Shown one piece after another: positions 1 through 13,270 of a stretch of DNA of 64,000 nt; within the stretch, counting starts at the first letter, position 1; each line of letters opens with the position of its first letter. The position numbers and the translations under genes were made by a program. The notes under the pieces were generated by a model, which was not told the origin of the DNA, made no database searches, and saw nothing but the letters and a program-made list of their open reading frames with translations. The stretch is from Carallia brachiata (taxonomy: Eukaryota > Streptophyta > Magnoliopsida > Malpighiales > Rhizophoraceae), in contig JADCRB010000075.1 in NCBI GenBank assembly GCA_021464245.1, forward strand, positions 2,595,706-2,659,705. The letters run 5' to 3'.

Positions 1-1266
1 CCATATGAATTATAATAGTATAATGTAAATCCCCATATGGAAAGCATCAAATTTAGCATGGAAGCTCGCTCCAGTCCACTTAACCTGAGTCCATGTCCTT
101 TTTAACAAAAATTAACAGTTGAATAAATTTTCAAGACGTAAGTGTGTCCAGAAACTTCATTGACAACAGAGGAGATAAATGCCAAGGATCCCCTTGACAA
201 AGCCAGATTAGGAAATATATCAATTCTTCACGACCAACATGCAGTTTGAGAACTGCATCTCAAAACCTGTCCAATTCATTATCTTTTTTCTCGTGGACTG
301 AATAATTCCTGAAATAGACACCACCTATCGACTGCAGGGCCCTCTATTAATATCTCCTTTGGCTGAACCATATGCAGCACCTATGCCTGCAAATTCCAGG
401 GAACAGTGCCTTGTGGGATAACTAGCAAGCTGAGAGTGACCCTGCAACCCATTGCACAATCTGAAGGAAAAAGTTTTTAACTTACATCAACATATTTAGA
501 GTCTAAGGAAACCACATGTTTTATGGTTAAAGTTCTTTGGCTGGTGGGGTATTAGGTCATGAGAACTTATGTTCTTAAAACTCTTGGTTAGTACAGGAAC
601 TAATACAGGAGCAGCCATCCATAGAGATTACTTTTACAGAAGGGCAGGAGGGGAGGGGGAAGGCATCTTTGTGTTGATTGTACAGGCAAAGAATTGATAA
701 ATGAAAGCCAAGAAGAATGCTATAGCATTTTAGAATTGTTATTGTCAGTAATACTCAATTGATGGGGCGCAAAATAAGATGAGCCTGAAAATGGTACAGT
801 AAGAAAAAAAAAAAAAAAACATTAACAGGTTGCCTAGATAGGAATTGATGATATAATTCCATTGATGCAACCTGAGAGGTATTGTCTATCAGTAATAAGG
901 CAAATATACACGAAATGTTTTTACAGGTATAAGAAATTCTTTGCAGAGACCCAAAAAAAAGAAAACCTTGCAGATGTTAGCATCATTATGCCTTTCCCCT
1001 TCAAAATCTGCTTACTTGATGAACTGCAGTTAGCATGGACCTGCGGTGGGTAACCATAAGAGAGGATCACATACACTCACCAATCTTAAGACAGAAACTT
1101 AGACATGTTAATTTCGTTAGGATCATACAATAACACGTATCATTACAGCATATTTGAGAGTGAAATAAATAAATAAATAAAAGAACATAAAGGACTTTGG
1201 CCGTAATTAACAGCCTTAAATTCTGATTTCTTTCCTTTACAATTTGATGATGCTCCCACTAGAATG

Positions 1267-1299
<33 letters not shown>

Positions 1300-1638
1300 C
1301 TTTTTGAACAACTCACTAAGAATGCTTTTCAGAGCTTAAGATCTAGAAGATGCACAAAAATGGAGGAGCAGCCAAACAGATTATCACAGCAATACTATGT
1401 CACCGTTACCACTTAATCATCACAAAATGCATATGTGAATGAGGCGACCAGACCGATTAAAATATAAGGATCGTCAATGCCTTGCTTACCTGACATCTAC
1501 AGCATTTCAATCTGAGAGCTTCACCCCAGGCCCTCCCAATAGGTTCTGCAAGACCAGCAATAAGGTTGGCTGCACTCAACAGAGAGCCCACTGCTCCATG
1601 TTTCTCAGAGAAAAAAGGAGAATATCCTTTGGATTACA
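1..1638. other. 3' flank of mTERF9-like gene, no gene seen
   Basis: No open frame here resembles a known protein, and the short frames at 862-1053 and 1439-1735 have no recognisable composition. The part next to 1638 should include the 3' untranslated region of the minus-strand mTERF9-like gene. A poly(A) run near 805-822 and a poly(T) run near 1276-1299 are simple homopolymers. A more distant gene could lie off the left edge. Confidence 0.5.
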
Positions 1639-4455
1639 TTACCCCTGTCTTTCAAATTTTTTTGCAAATTTATTCAGTAACAATTGCTGCCGAAATGCCA
1701 AATATTGGTCTAAACTGGTTCCAGCCCACTGCTGACAAAAGCGCTCATCTGTTGGAACTAATGAGCTCAGAGGGAATGGCCCCTTTGGTGCTTTCTTTAG
1801 TGCAACCAAGAACCTATGGCGAGGGCGAATTCTCTGCTCCAGAGATAAGCTCAAGTACATAGGGTACTTAGTCAAGGATTGAACCTCATTACGAAGTTCA
1901 TTGATCAAGTACATATACTTTGGCCTTAAGTTGTCTTCTAGTGACAGCGAGAATACCTGATAATGACGAAAGCACTATTATATAAAATTAAAGATCTGAG
2001 ACAAAAAGATTTCGCAGAATAAAATCAAAAGTTGAAAGTATACTCCAACATCGAGTCATCTCATGATAAAATAATCAGGAAAACAGTTCATTCCTTGTGT
2101 CAGGGTGAAAACTTTCCGTAGACAATCCAAAAAGACATATATTAATCATAAAACCACCACCTAGAGCCGCAAGGAGAACATTTTGATACGAGTAAAAACA
2201 AAAGAAGGTTGAAGTTGGCAAATAAACCTGTGTAAGCTTGTCAAGACTTTTAAGATGTCGGAGTTATGCATTCCAATGCTCCTCAGAAAATTGATTCTTG
2301 GCAGCAATCCATCGTCTATACTGTAATGGAGAAGCTGTGGATGTTTCATTACCATTTTTACAACACTATCCCTGGACGCACCCAACTCTTTCGAGAGAAA
2401 AATATATCGAATATTCCATGCTATATCAATACGCTGAACCAGGATTTGAGGGCTCAGCTGCACAACTTTACCTATATTTTTTTCTTTGATGCCAACCTGT
2501 TCGACCAAATATCTAATGGTGGGTTTTAACGAATTCTCAACACTATAAGAAAAGAGAGATGGAGCAACAGCAATTATCTGCCCAATTTTGGAGTGTGGGA
2601 TGCCTAGTCCCATCAGAAAAGCCACATGCGACTTCAAATTATTCTCCACTGTGTATTCTAGAATTTGGGGCTGTCTCAGCAGAATTCTTCTGATATCTTT
2701 GTGTTTAACACCAACACTCAAAAGGTACTCCAACCTTTCCTGCGCAGAACACACATTTATTTGAAGGGCTAGCATATGCCTCTCATACATTTTTTTGAAG
2801 TCTGGTTCCTTAAGACCAAATGTACTTAAGTAATCAAGCAGTGGGAACCATCTCTTATCCAAATCTATCTCTTCATACAAGTTCTCATATCTGTTTTCAG
2901 TAGATTTCCTTGTTACCAGCTGCAGGAAAAGAAAACTTGTAAGCTCTTCTACACCAAACAAAACTACAATTCATGAAGATATTATTCTCATGGTACCTTC
3001 CCCTTGCTATCTGTATCCAACAAATCAGACTGCTTCTTTTGTCTTTTGCATGATAAATATCTCCAGGATTACTCTTCTCACAAGCGTTCTTGCCATCCAC
3101 GTGTCTCCGGCTACCTGAGAGTAACAATTTATCTATAAGCCATTACCCTTAGAGAGAAGCTATTAAAACTTTCCAGACTTAAACGCATACCCTGTATTGA
3201 ATTTTTTCTTCTTTTTGACTCAAATCTCTTTCCATTAACTTCAAATTCTGCAGGTTCTGCAAATTCATCCTGAAGACATGTTCCACAAGCAGTATAAAAT
3301 AAACAAAAAAGGCAAAATGGGAGTGGGGAATGCAAACTAAAGTGAGTAATCTAAGTAAGGTAGTTTCTAATAAAACAAGCTATTATGACATCTCAATTCA
3401 GAAAGACGAAATCATCCATTCACTGTACTTTTAAGGAGATGCTCCTAGTTCACAGTCTGCCAAGCTCATCTAAAACCGGCAGTTATCAAATTCATTACAA
3501 TGCACAAAAGAAAGACCGCAAATTTGAGCACAAAATTTCTTAATCCAGCACTCGAATAGAAACAATAGGCAAGTGAAACTAAAATTTCAGTTCAAATTGC
3601 AAAAAGCGAATGACTCGAACTCTACAATGCTGAGATCTAAATGCACAAAAAATTGACAGCACCCAAAATTCTAAATTGGCGTGGGAGGGAGGGAGAGGAA
3701 GCCAAATTCCAATGAATTAACGATAACGGAACCAAACAGCTCAATTAAAAGGGAAATCATTGAAATCACTGATTTTTTTTTTTTTTTCTACAACTTAACA
3801 CATACAGAGAATGTGACAACCTACTAATCATCTCCAGAATCCAATAGCAACCAAACATATCCAGTAAGCTAATTAAACACCATAGAATAGTTAAACTACA
3901 GGCAAAAAAAAAAAAAATCGAAACTTCATTGAAAAAAACCTGGTCTTTTTCTTTCATTACCATCACAGTAGCATAAAAAGATAACGGAAAGGCAAAAGAC
4001 TCCAACTTTTTCATAAAAACTCTACCAAAAGCAAAAAAACCCACATAAGTAATCAAAAAAGCCCGGGGAAGGGTTTCCATTCAAGTGCAGCAAAGGTAGA
4101 GCTGAGCAGGACTCACATCCAACAGCCAATCATTCTCAGCCAAATCATCACCATCGTCATCATCATCTTCTTCTTCCTCATCCTCATCATCCTCCTCATC
4201 AGTATCGTAGGAATTGAGGGAGTGCCCGTACCTTGACTTGCGATTTGTCTTGAGAATTCTGGCATTGGAGTGAGTGGACAGGACCACAAACGTCTTCTTC
4301 ACTCTTCTTCCCCAGTTCTCAACACCCACTTGCCCAATTTTGCCCCGAGGCCTGGACTGAGGTTGAGAAAGTACATGAATATGACAGTGGAAGTGAAAAG
4401 TTAAGAAGTTTACAGAAGAAGATGAAGAAGACGACGAAGACGAAGACACTGCCAT
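1639..4455 (-). CDS. mTERF9: mTERF9-like plastid transcription termination factor, 5 exons
   Basis: The product is a plastid mTERF-family nucleic-acid-binding protein, closest by recall to Arabidopsis mTERF9 (At5g55580), which acts in chloroplast gene expression. Exons inferred from GT/AG borders are 4455-4117, 3269-3191, 3114-2997, 2919-2228 and 1956-1639 (stop included). The N-terminus is a Ser-rich transit peptide (a run of 11 Ser from residue 4), followed by the motif SRYGHSL and a long Asp/Glu tract. The exon at 2919-2228 carries the mTERF repeats, with typical blocks such as LLRQPQILEYTVENNL and VVQLSPQILVQ. The last exon ends in QWAGTSLDQYLAFRQ, as in mTERF9. Two exon sets are each one base short of frame: exons 2+3 (probably at the A-run near 3044) and the end of exon 4 near 2240. 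With two bases allowed, the length would be about 515 aa, normal for the family. Identity is firm; functional status is uncertain because of the two breaks. Confidence 0.85.
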
Positions 4456-6782
4456 GCTCTTCTCTTCCTTTTGCTCTTTTGTTTAAGAGAGAGAAACTAC
4501 TGGCAGACAGATAAATACCACCTAAAACCCTTAATAGCCAGACATTTTGATATTTTTTTTCCTTTATTTTTCTCACTTCGTGGAGTTAAGGACTTAAGGG
4601 GTTTAACATTGGCGGTTGGGGTTAAATTAGAGAAATTTTCACTTTATTTAAATAAAATTTTTGAAAGAGAAAAAAGTGAGAGTAAGAAAAATAGAAGAGA
4701 GGATTATTATGAAAAAAAAAAATTTTTTTTTTATATTTAAAAAAAGGTAACGGGAGGAAAAAAGGTTATAAATTTTGTTATTTAGGAAAAGGAAAAAATA
4801 GATGAAAAGAATATAAAATTTATTGGAATAGTAATTTTATTCTTCATATTAAATTATATTAAAATATTTTATTTAGGTAAAATTATAATTTTTAAATTAT
4901 GTGAAGGGTAATTGAGTTATTAATAAATTTAATAGGAGAATTAACAATTTTCTTCTTATTTTTAGAAGATTGATTTTGATAAATAAAAAAAATTAAAAAA
5001 ATTAAAAACTTTTCCCTCCTTATATTTAAAATATTTTTTAAATACAATAAATTTTCTTAATTCTTTTATTTTCCTCTCTTTCTCAACTTTTCTCCCTCTC
5101 AAATACAGTATTTGAGAGTGCTTATTTATTGGCATTACGTCTGAGCGCTGGGCAGACGCCAGTGGTGTCCTGCTGTTTGTTTGGGGCTTCTTGAATTGAA
5201 TCTGGAGGCGTTAATTTTTCTTTTCTTTTTTTTTTTTTATTTTTTTTCCATCAAATGAGTAGGAAAGTTGGGTAGGATTATCAGCCTGTCATGAATACTG
5301 TGACTTTATCAAAGAAAATGCGTCTAATTCAATATATTTGTCAATAAATTTCTTATAACCCTTATGAGTTGAGGCTTTTTTTTAATTGTAGAAAATTTAC
5401 ATTCAATTATTTTAAAGAGTAAATTTAACATTTAAGTTAAATTGTTTTCATATTACTATATGATTAATAAATGTAAAACTTAATAATATACTGTTAACAG
5501 AAAATTTTATTTTATTAGAGACGGATGTTAGTAAAAATATTTAAACTTAAAATAATATAAAAAATAATACGTTAAATTAGTATTTAAATTATTAATTCAA
5601 ATAATTACAATGTAAAAAGCGGTAAACCAGACATAAATTTAACGGGATAAATATTTTTTTAATCCTAAACTTTTAGATTTTTTTACGTTTGAATCTTAAA
5701 CATTTTTGATATTTCATTTGAGTCTTAAACTTTTTGATTTTCTACCAAATCAATCCCTCTATTTAACAAAAATGATCAATTTATTAAAAAATAATTTTAA
5801 CTTTACAAAATATTATTTAAAAAAGATTAAATATATGAATTGAATGTCTTTTCTATCAAAAATATACATGTTACATATTTAATTCGTATATTTGTTGATT
5901 AAAAATTTTTTTGATATGCATATTTTTTATTAATAAAAAAATATTTAATTCATATATTTAAATTTTTTTAAATAATTTTTATTAATTAAAATCACTTATT
6001 AATAGATTGACTACTTTTTATAATTTAAAGGACTGATATAGTAAAAAATTAAAAAATTTAAAATTTAAATAAAATATTAAAAAATTTTAAAATTTAAATA
6101 AAATATTAAAATATTTTAAAATTTAAATATTAAAAAATCTAAAAATTTAAGATCTCAAAAATACTTATCCCTAAATTTAACTCTGTCCCCCAAAGGCACT
6201 CAATCCAGAATTTCAGGGGTGCTTGTCAATACACCACAGCAAGCGGAGTGGATATTTCATTTAAAATTATTGTCTTTAAACGGCAGTGAGCTTTGTCGTT
6301 TCAACGTGGCAAGCAGACCACGTGGCAATGAGCTTTGTCGTTTCCGATTCCTCTCTCTCTCTTCCACTCTGCCTGTGTTTTGCTTATGAAAAAATATATA
6401 TAAATCGATGTTAAATATGTCGATTTTTATTTTGAGTAAAATTGTGTCTATTATTTTTAAAATAAAAATTAATATTTTTATAATATTTATTATTTTTATA
6501 TTTTAAAATATTAATTATTACTTAAAAATAATAATTATAATTTATTCTATAACAATTACAATTTATCTTAGAATAAAATTCAAGACATTTATAAACTTAT
6601 GCTTTGCTTTTACGTGTGTGCTTGGTAACCGAACCCAATAATTTCAGTTTCGTTACCGTAAGCTTATGTGAAAGAAGGCGAAGAAGGTTCTAGAATTTCA
6701 AGATTTTTTTTTTGGATTTTTTTGGGGGGGTTTTGTATTTTTGGTTGGAGCGGGGTTTCGGTAATTATAGAGGTTTTGGAAA
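4456..6782. other. AT-rich intergenic region between divergent genes
   Basis: This gap separates the 5' end of the minus-strand mTERF9-like gene from the plus-strand C2-domain pseudogene, so it should contain both promoters. It is very AT-rich, with many A/T runs and a degenerate AT repeat near 6040-6130 in which short units of aaaatttaaat type recur. I see no coding sequence and no clear mobile-element ends. Confidence 0.5.
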
Positions 6783-9688
6783 ATGGAGGTGAAGAAGATG
6801 ATGAGGTGGCGGCCATGGCCACCGTTGGTTAGGGGTGGGACGTGGTGGTGCTGAGGGATGCTACATCAGCGGTTGAAGGTGGAGAAATCTCGGAAATTAA
6901 TGGTGGAGATTTGGTGGAAAGGCTCTCCGGACGGTTTCTATGTCCGTTGCGGAAGTCGTTTCAGAAGAATTTCACCGGAGAAGTGGAGGCTTCGATCGGA
7001 GGGAAACGGCGTCGTTCAGTACCCTCACACACACTCTCGAAATTTTCATAAACCTTAAACCCTAAACCCTAAACCCTAAACCCTTTATATGCCCTAGAAA
7101 TTGCTCTTGGAAATTTCACATATTGGAAATGATTGATTGTTGGGCGGATTATGTTATCTATTGTCTCTGCATTTTCTTAATTTTCGGTTTGAGATTTAGA
7201 TCACTGTCAATATCCATTGTTTTTTTTTGAGATTTGGCTGCTGTTGATGATTAGATTAGAGTTGTTTGCTATTGGGATTTGGTGGGTTGTCACTGTTTGG
7301 AATATTTAGATCACTGTCAATATTCATTGTTATTATAACCTTTTTGTCGATCACTCTTGCCAACTAGCTCTTGGTCAAGACTTCTAAGTAATATTCACTG
7401 ATCGGTTTTTGCACTATAATTATTTTCTTTTATTGATTTCCTTAAACTTGAATCTATTGAATGTGTTTGGTGGTGTTTGATGAAATTTTGCTTTTGCTTG
7501 AGAATCCATGTTGTTTTTCAGATTTGGAGTTTTGGGAGGGAGTATTTGAATTTCTGTGGGTGAAGATGTTTGTTATTTCTTATCTTTAGTGTTTCTGGTG
7601 CTTGAGAGGGCTTTGGTCATAAAAGGGTTTTTGGGTTTTATCTTAATTGATTTTTACGTTTTGCTGGCTTTCTGGTTTCAATGATGAAAAGTAACTAAAA
7701 CTTTGCTCTTGTTTTCTGGTTCAGGGTGCGAAACGAGGGCCAAAGGACGGGGTTCCTGCTGTGGGAATGGCATCACTGAATGTTGCTGACTTTGCTTCTG
7801 TTGACAGAGTCAGTTCAACAGCTTCTGCTGCTGAACAGAAAGAGTTTGAATTAAGCCTGCTTCTCAGGCTGTCTGCTGGTGCTGCTGAGCCTCATCCTCT
7901 TCTCCATGCATCTTTATTTATTTATTTACTTGTAAAATTATCTTATATTTCCTTAATTTCTTAATCTGAAGCATCATTTCTATGCAGATATCGCTTAGCT
8001 TATTGGAGCTGGAAACTGCTCTAGAGAACACAAGGGCAGTACAAAGGGCAATGGTGCTGCCTATTTCATCACTTCCTCAGTCAGCAGTCTTGGCTGAAAT
8101 AGATGAGTTGTCTGCAATCAAAGCTGTTCCCAGAAGGGTGAAGATATTAACTGGATATGCACCTACCAAGAGAGTGAAAAGGCCTGTCAGGAGGAAGATG
8201 GCAATGAGGGCAGGTGCTTTGCAAGGAGTGATGATGGTGAGTATAATCACTCTTTTGACTTGGATTCACTTGATGATTTTGAGGAAGGAGAATCGGATGA
8301 GGTTATAGAGGAACCTAGTGGGGAGAAGGAGAGGAATAGGAAGTTGAACTTCAGCTCTCCTAAGGCCAAGGGAAAGCCATCATTGGAGAAGGCATATGGA
8401 GAAGAGATTGGGGATGATTTTGATTTTAATCGGTGGCAACTTACCTCTAATGAAGCTCCTGCTTTTGATGTAAGCACAGCCATTCATTTTCTTTATGTTT
8501 ATGTTTGAATAAATAATTTCGGCACGCCTTTGTCTCCCATTGAGTGGGGTCAACTGACTCTAGAAGTTGACAAATAAAAATTTAGACTTCATTGGATATG
8601 TTGGAAGATGATGCTGAAGGCTTTTTTTTTTTGGGGGGGGGGGGGGGATTAATTTCTCCTTGGTTTTCTTGATCATGAACATCGTTCTTTTTTTTTTTTT
8701 AGCTTTCTTAATTCTAAACCAACTGGTTGGCGGAAGAGGAACAATTGGAGAGGTCGAGGTCGAGGGTTCGAAGGATAATTTTGTAGTTGGTACTTGGGAA
8801 TTTAAGGAAGTAATCAGCCGTGATGGATGCATGAAGCTTCAAACCCAGGTATCATTTGCTTCCTTTGATCAATGAAGTGATCGTTCTGTTGGTGAGCGTG
8901 CATGTACAGCCCTCGTGGCTGTCTGTGCCGATTGGCTTTGGAACAACCGTGAGATCATGCCCCTTAAGTTCCAATTTGATTGCCTGATCAGAGAAGGGTC
9001 ATTGGAATGGGGGAACCTTTGTAAGAATGCACGCTAGAGGGAGCAATTCCCTGACAAGCACTTTCATTTTGATAGTCATCCAAGCCAAAGTACGCCCTTC
9101 AACTATTGTTCATGGCAAGTCTTTATCGGCTTTTTCCATCCCAATGGAATGGATGTGGAAAGATTCGACTTTTTGCAGGGTACCATGTCTTTTGATAATA
9201 TCTGGGATGAAATCACCCATGCGGCTTCAGAATGTCAAGCAAATGGTGAACCACATGTCTACATTGTGTGTTGGAATGACCATTTCTTTATTCTCAAGGT
9301 TGAACCAGAAGCTTGCTATATCACTGATACACTAGGAGAAAGGCTTCATGAGGCATGTGACCAGGCATGCATTTTGAATTTAATTGCAATACAAGTATTC
9401 ACAAATTGCCAGACGTTGCTCAGTCATCCAATGAGAAAACGATGAGTGAGTGAACAGCAGACTTGGGCAGCTTCCACTGAGCAAGCAATGAAGAGTCAGG
9501 AAGAAGGGGAGGTTGTGCACGGAGGGAAGGACTCTTGCAAAGAGTATATTAAGAGCTTGTTGGCTGCAATACCCATGAGGGAATTGGAGGCAGATATGGG
9601 AAAAGGTTTAATGGAATCAACACCTCTTCATCACAGATTACTGATCGAGTTCTACACTTCTACTGCACTCAGTACTCGGCCAACTTAA
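6783..9688 (+). pseudogene. Decayed C2 NT-type domain protein gene (At3g11760/At5g04860-like)
   Basis: The region retains, in order, blocks of a plant family with an EEIG1/EHBP1-type N-terminal C2 domain. These are MMRWRPWPPLV after the ATG at 6783, PLRKSFQKNFTGE (about 6940-6985), ASLNVADFASV plus LSAGAAEPHPLLH (7763-7910), SLSLLELETALENT (7985-8030), LDSLDDFEEGESDE, KEVISRDGCMKLQTQ (8800-8850), and a cysteine-peptidase-like tail ERFDFLQGTMSFDNIWDE ... HVYIVCWNDHFFILKVE ... ITDTLGERL (9155-9345), then GKDSCKEYIKSLLAAIP (9525-9580). The blocks fall in different frames. There are in-frame stops (for example after GNLCKNAR near 9034), and central parts of the family are missing, including the rest of the N-terminal C2 domain and a piece before KLNFSSPKAKGK. 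Two introns seem to be kept (roughly 7050-7724 and 7912-7987), so it is not a processed copy. Some frame breaks could be consensus error, but the missing blocks and stops favour a true pseudogene. Confidence 0.7.
7056..7083. repeat. Short interstitial telomere-like repeat (CCCTAAA)n
   Basis: About four consecutive copies of the plant telomere unit CCCTAAA (TTTAGGG on the other strand) lie just 3' of the first exon remnant of the C2-domain pseudogene. Short telo-box arrays are common near plant gene starts and first introns. This could be a regulatory remnant or a double-strand-break repair scar; the sequence does not say which. Confidence 0.85.
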
Positions 9689-12316
9689 ACTCATGCGGCA
9701 GTAGTGAATGCCATTCCACCACAGCCGGCTGACATTTTAATAACAGAGCTTGATGTTTTGAGACTTGCTATTAATTCTACCATTCTAGGATATGTGATTA
9801 GTTTAACTCGTTTCTTTTTTCTAATGATGTGAATGAGATTAACGAAGGAACTCATTTCCACCATTTGGAGAGCTCAGAAGAGGACTAAGTTTCCTTAACA
9901 TGACATTGAAGTGTATTTATCTTTGTTTTCCTTGTGTTTGCCCTTTGTTTTTTTTGTCTTTTCTACGTGTGCTGTTGACCAAGGAGTTGACTGTGTTTCC
10001 TTAACATGAAAACATAACCGGCTAGTGGGATCCCGCCCTCGCATATTCCAAGAACACTATTTTACTCATTCCAATAAGCTGGCTGAGGCATGTGTTTAAC
10101 TAATTTTAATTACCACTCAACATGGGAACTCGGTTATTATTCTGCGTAGTCCCCGCAAATTTGGTCCAGATTCGAATTTCGGGAATTTCCTTCAAAACAT
10201 AGGGAATTATGTTTTGAGTCACTATTTTTGTGTGATAGGCCTTTTATATGAAGAGATTAAATTAAGATATTAATAGATGACTCTCGATATGATTTCTCAT
10301 GAACCATGACTAAAAAAAAACAAATATACAGAGTCACATGTTAGTAACTACTGGGCATAGTTCAGTGAAAAACAAAGATACAACGTTTCAGTGTTTTGGT
10401 GCCGACAACCCTTTTGGTACGGTGGAAATTAATGCTGGATGGATAACGTTGCTATTTTGTGTGCTTTCTTCTTTTTCTTTTTTTTTAAATTTCTTTTTCC
10501 ATTTTAGTAATGAAAGCATGTCTTGAACACGAGTTGATCTTAATATAATTATAATTATTTAATTATTATGTACATAAAAACGAAAAAATAACAAATAACA
10601 ATCATATATTCAATAATAATGCATATTTGCAGGTGGAAGTTTTCTTTTTTTAGTCTTTTTGGAACTGACAGAACAGCAGGAGAGGAAAAATTATATGAAC
10701 AAGATCTAAAATTCGAGCTCCAGACCTTATAATTGAAAGTCACTACTTTCAACCACTTTGAATTATACCACATCTACATAAGTGTAAGTATTTTCTTTTT
10801 TTTTTTGGTCCTAAGGTGTGAGTATTTTTCTGATCTAGGAACGTTTGATATTCAGCCCGAAGGTTGATTAATTCGAATCGATTCGAGTAAGACTACATAA
10901 GTGCCAAAAGTCTCTTAACAGATATTTAATGGGACTGCATTCGTAAGACTCGAATTCAAAATCTCTAATTAAATGATAATAAATTTTATCATCTGTTCCA
11001 GTACCAGCTAGTTAAGGTGCAAGTATTTTTCATCTTCATGTAATATCTGGTTAAACCAATTTTTCGGTTGGATTTGATTAGGCCTCAAGAAAATATACCA
11101 ATCAACATGTTATCTAAAGGTTAGATTATAAACCTACCCATTTTCAAGCCTTATGAGTATTCGGACAAAGAAATGAGCCTTATTAGGCCCATTTACGTTC
11201 TTTTAAGGGTAAATCCAATGCTTGTTTAGCAATTCAAAATCTCTAGTTTCTCCCAACCTCCACCCAAATGACAAAGGGCCAAAAAAAAAAAAAAACAAAC
11301 AAGATAAAAAAAGAAGCATTTGGCTGTGGGTTAACTATGTTAGCACAAATTTTTTTTTCTTGTTTTTGTACGATCTAAGTTGAAGAGAAGAAGAAAATGA
11401 GGAGACGAGATTCAAATCACAACAGATAAGTATCATTTTAAGTACAAATACTTGTATCGTATTATAAACTTGACTTTGATTAAGTTGGTTTCTAGTTTCT
11501 AACTTAAATCGTCAGTCACAATTCAAAGAAAGGAATGAAACATAACTGACGGTTTACAAGTCAATTTTGTTTCTAATTCTGCCTTTGTTCCAGTTCGGAA
11601 TTTTTTATTTCTAAAGAAATTATTAATTTTTTTTGCTAAAAAATTATTGTGAACCGATCCAGTCCAATTACTGTACTAATCAATTGATATATATATATAT
11701 ATATATATATGAACGCTATCAAACCGATCTCTCCTCAGTCCTCAATTATGGTTCAACTCGTAAGTAAATCACAGTTGGTTCACGATCACAACTTCCCCGT
11801 CACTTTCATAATTTCATTTTCGTGCTCTTTCGCTTAAGGTTTTTGGAACCATCTTTTCCACTAACATGTTGCCTCACCTGTTATCCAAATGTCACTTGTT
11901 GTGCAATCATCTCGATTGTCATTAGCGGATTCTTTTTTTTTTTTTTTTATTCATAAAATGATAAAGACAAGTCAACCAAAAAAAATTATATATGCTAGTT
12001 ATACTGTATATACCTCCACATCAAATTTGTAAAAGAGAAAAGTACTGATTATACATAACTGTGACTCCGATTTAATTTATGTATTCTGCTAAAGAAAATT
12101 ACGTAACTTTGCTATGGTAAGTCAGTGAGATTAAAAGTATGTTTTATTTTTGGGGTCACGAACGGTCTTGTAGTGATTTTTATTGGGCTTGTGGTTCACT
12201 TCCTTAGTAAGTTAAGGTGAGATAAGTGTGATCCTCTCTTACAGGTCTGGGAGACGTCATCTCTACTTATCCATTTAATAGGACAAAAACAATAAAAAAA
12301 AGAAAATTACGTAAGC
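9689..12316. other. Intergenic region with simple repeats and a SINE-like segment
   Basis: There is no convincing coding sequence. A (TA)n microsatellite lies near 11689-11710 and poly(T) tracts near 10798 and 11933. The segment 10630-10775, read on the minus strand, has tRNA-promoter-like boxes and is listed separately. The right end abuts the left border of the large tandem duplication. Confidence 0.5.
10630..10775 (-). mobile_element. Possible tRNA-derived SINE remnant
   Basis: Read on the minus strand, TGGTATAATTCAAAGTGG resembles a Pol III A box. About 45 bases on, GGAGCTCGAATTTTAG resembles a B box (GGTTCGANNCC consensus). This spacing fits a tRNA-derived SINE head. I do not see clean target duplications, so the call is tentative. 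Confidence 0.3.
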
Positions 12317-12396
12317 TCAAATGTCACTCGTTATATATAGCCTTAACTTTTGCTTTTCACTGGAGTTATAGCATGTGCCATTTTCCAACCATATCC

Positions 12397-12401
12397 CCTA
12401 G
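12397..12401. repeat. Left target-site duplication of Ty3 element (cctag)
   Basis: The 5-bp sequence cctag directly precedes the left LTR and recurs at 18613-18617 directly after the right LTR. Five bases is the expected duplication length for Ty3/gypsy integrases. Confidence 0.9.
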
Positions 12402-13270
12402 TGTCACACGGTTAATTTTCTCACTCAAAATTACGCCTTGTGATGGCACTAAGTCACACTTACTCTCAGCCAACCGCACACACAATGATTTGCACAATAG
12501 AACTTTATAAGTAAGGCACACAACTCACACACTCGAAAGAGACACAAGAGCATATATGGGAACCTTTCCCAACCTTTTATTACTTAACTCAAGCAATACA
12601 AAGGAACAATCACCTGAACTCTCAACAGTGTTTCACTCTTTCTCTCTGAGTGGTTTCTCTTTCACTGAGTACAAATGACAACCCATAGGGTTTATATATA
12701 GCTGACACCTCCAGCTATCTAGGTCTTGGAGATAAACATTATCTCCCCACGATCTCTATCGTGGCTGATAATCCTCATCTTCCCACGTTCTCATCCATGA
12801 CTCGATCCTGATAAGCCTTATCTCCCACGATCATCCATCACTTGATCTCGATAAGTCTTATCTACCCACGACCCTTTGCCATGCACGATCTGATGAGCAT
12901 TATCTCGATGCTTGGCCACCCGGATAGAGCCACACCCGCACGTCCCCACGTTCCACACGTCGTAGGAGACTCGGTACCATGTAGTGCCATGCAGTGCTAT
13001 GCAGACTTGGCCAAGACCCAGTCTTGTGTTCTGGGCCCCTTGGCCCAAGCCCATGGCCCATCTGATGGAGCCCACGAACATTTGGTCCAGCATCCTTTGT
13101 CCAACCCAAGTCTTGGTCCACACTGGGACCCGCATGTAGGCCCATGCCTGCGCTGACCCTCTCAGCTTTCACCTTGTTTCAAGGAGTGCCCATCCACTCC
13201 AAAGTCCCATGCTAGGAATTGGCTCAAGGTGCCGCCAACTCCTGCATGCCAAGTGTTCAAGGGGCTAACA
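12402..13270 (-). repeat. 3' LTR of the Ty3 element (left copy)
   Basis: This 869-bp repeat matches 17754-18612. In element orientation it starts TGTTAGCCCC and ends CGTGTGACA. It contains an extra 10-bp copy (gtgctatgca type, near 12990) that the right LTR lacks, which accounts for the length difference. Confidence 0.93.

Noticed and set aside
2266..2529. Plus-strand frames of 87 and 63 codons
   Set aside because: They are antisense to the mTERF repeat exon, which has clear family similarity on the minus strand.
8620..8650. Poly(T) followed by about 16 G, a possible G-quadruplex or element end
   Set aside because: It sits at a presumed exon/intron border of a pseudogene in a sequence with suspected homopolymer errors. 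Run length cannot be trusted and no element ends were found.
12818..13172. Open frames on both strands (105, 104 and 90 codons) inside the left LTR
   Set aside because: They lie wholly within the LTR, overlap each other on opposite strands and recur in the right LTR with changed frames. They are side effects of GC-rich LTR sequence.
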